From contig OZ024833.1 of the NCBI GenBank assembly GCA_964016985.1, positions 57,301,463 to 57,365,462 on the forward strand: a DNA stretch of 64,000 nucleotides, read 5' to 3'. Position numbers and translations under genes: made by a program. This DNA is from Anodontia alba (taxonomy: Eukaryota > Mollusca > Bivalvia > Lucinida > Lucinidae). Of this stretch, positions 63,976 through 64,000 are shown piece after piece. The notes beneath the pieces are model-generated. The model worked only from the letters and a program-made list of their open reading frames with translations, searched no databases and was not told the DNA's origin. Positions within the stretch are counted from its first letter, which is position 1, and the number at the start of each line of letters is the position of its first letter.

Positions 63976-64000
63976 TGCAGTCATGGTACCAAAGCCGTAA

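Overview
The window looks like a nuclear genome segment from a mollusc, most likely a bivalve. It is AT-rich. Its only host gene is split into short exons by kilobase-scale introns. The rest is packed with non-LTR, DIRS, Tc1/mariner, SINE, rolling-circle-like and foldback elements. The species cannot be fixed from sequence alone.

Host gene. Six plus-strand exons (12188-12349, 15469-15693, 19664-19836, 35080-35258, 45540-45727, 54146-54232) encode 338 consecutive residues of an axonemal outer-arm dynein heavy chain of the DNAH5/DNAH8 type. They run from the end of the stem/linker into the AAA1 motor domain, with Walker [10 protein letters not shown] in exon 4 and Walker B CFDEFNR in exon 5. 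All have AG/GT borders and compatible phases. No earlier exon is visible in 1-12187 and no later one after 54232, so the gene continues on both sides or crosses very large introns.

Mobile DNA, left to right. 1.6-4.35 kb: a decayed DNA transposon with TIRs, ACGGAC subterminal repeats, a Ulp1-like protease remnant and a PHD-like remnant. It is broken by a minisatellite element and capped by a SINE. 6.1-9.6 kb: nested minisatellite elements. 15.9-16.9 kb: a LINE 3' end. 22.2-23.2 kb: a mariner (D34D). 24.8-31.07 kb: a 6.3-kb foldback composite (TSD AAGAT) holding a LINE, which holds a DNA element (TSD CGCTGAAT), which holds a tRNA-derived SINE. 35.6-43.3 kb: a DIRS-1-like tyrosine-recombinase retroelement with inverted terminal repeats, itself carrying a minisatellite element. 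43.4-59.5 kb: mostly minisatellite elements, two MITE-like families and SINEs. 59.5-60.3 kb: a Tc1-like transposase relic. 60.6-64 kb: a decayed Polinton/adintovirus-like protein-primed DNA polymerase B with a divergent small zinc-binding ORF, running off the right edge.

The most striking pattern is a superfamily of non-autonomous elements with unrelated tandem-monomer cores (about 150-190 bp in most families) but a common plan: a hairpin-forming 5' end, often a GGCATCGGCGTCGG-like motif, a minisatellite core, then a 3' hairpin followed by (C)TTGTT. An empty/filled site pair shows insertion within a T run, as expected of Helentron/HINE rolling-circle elements. Several of these unrelated cores carry the same TCAAGGTCA box, often as an inverted pair. 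That box matches the textbook NR5A/ERR nuclear-receptor half-site.
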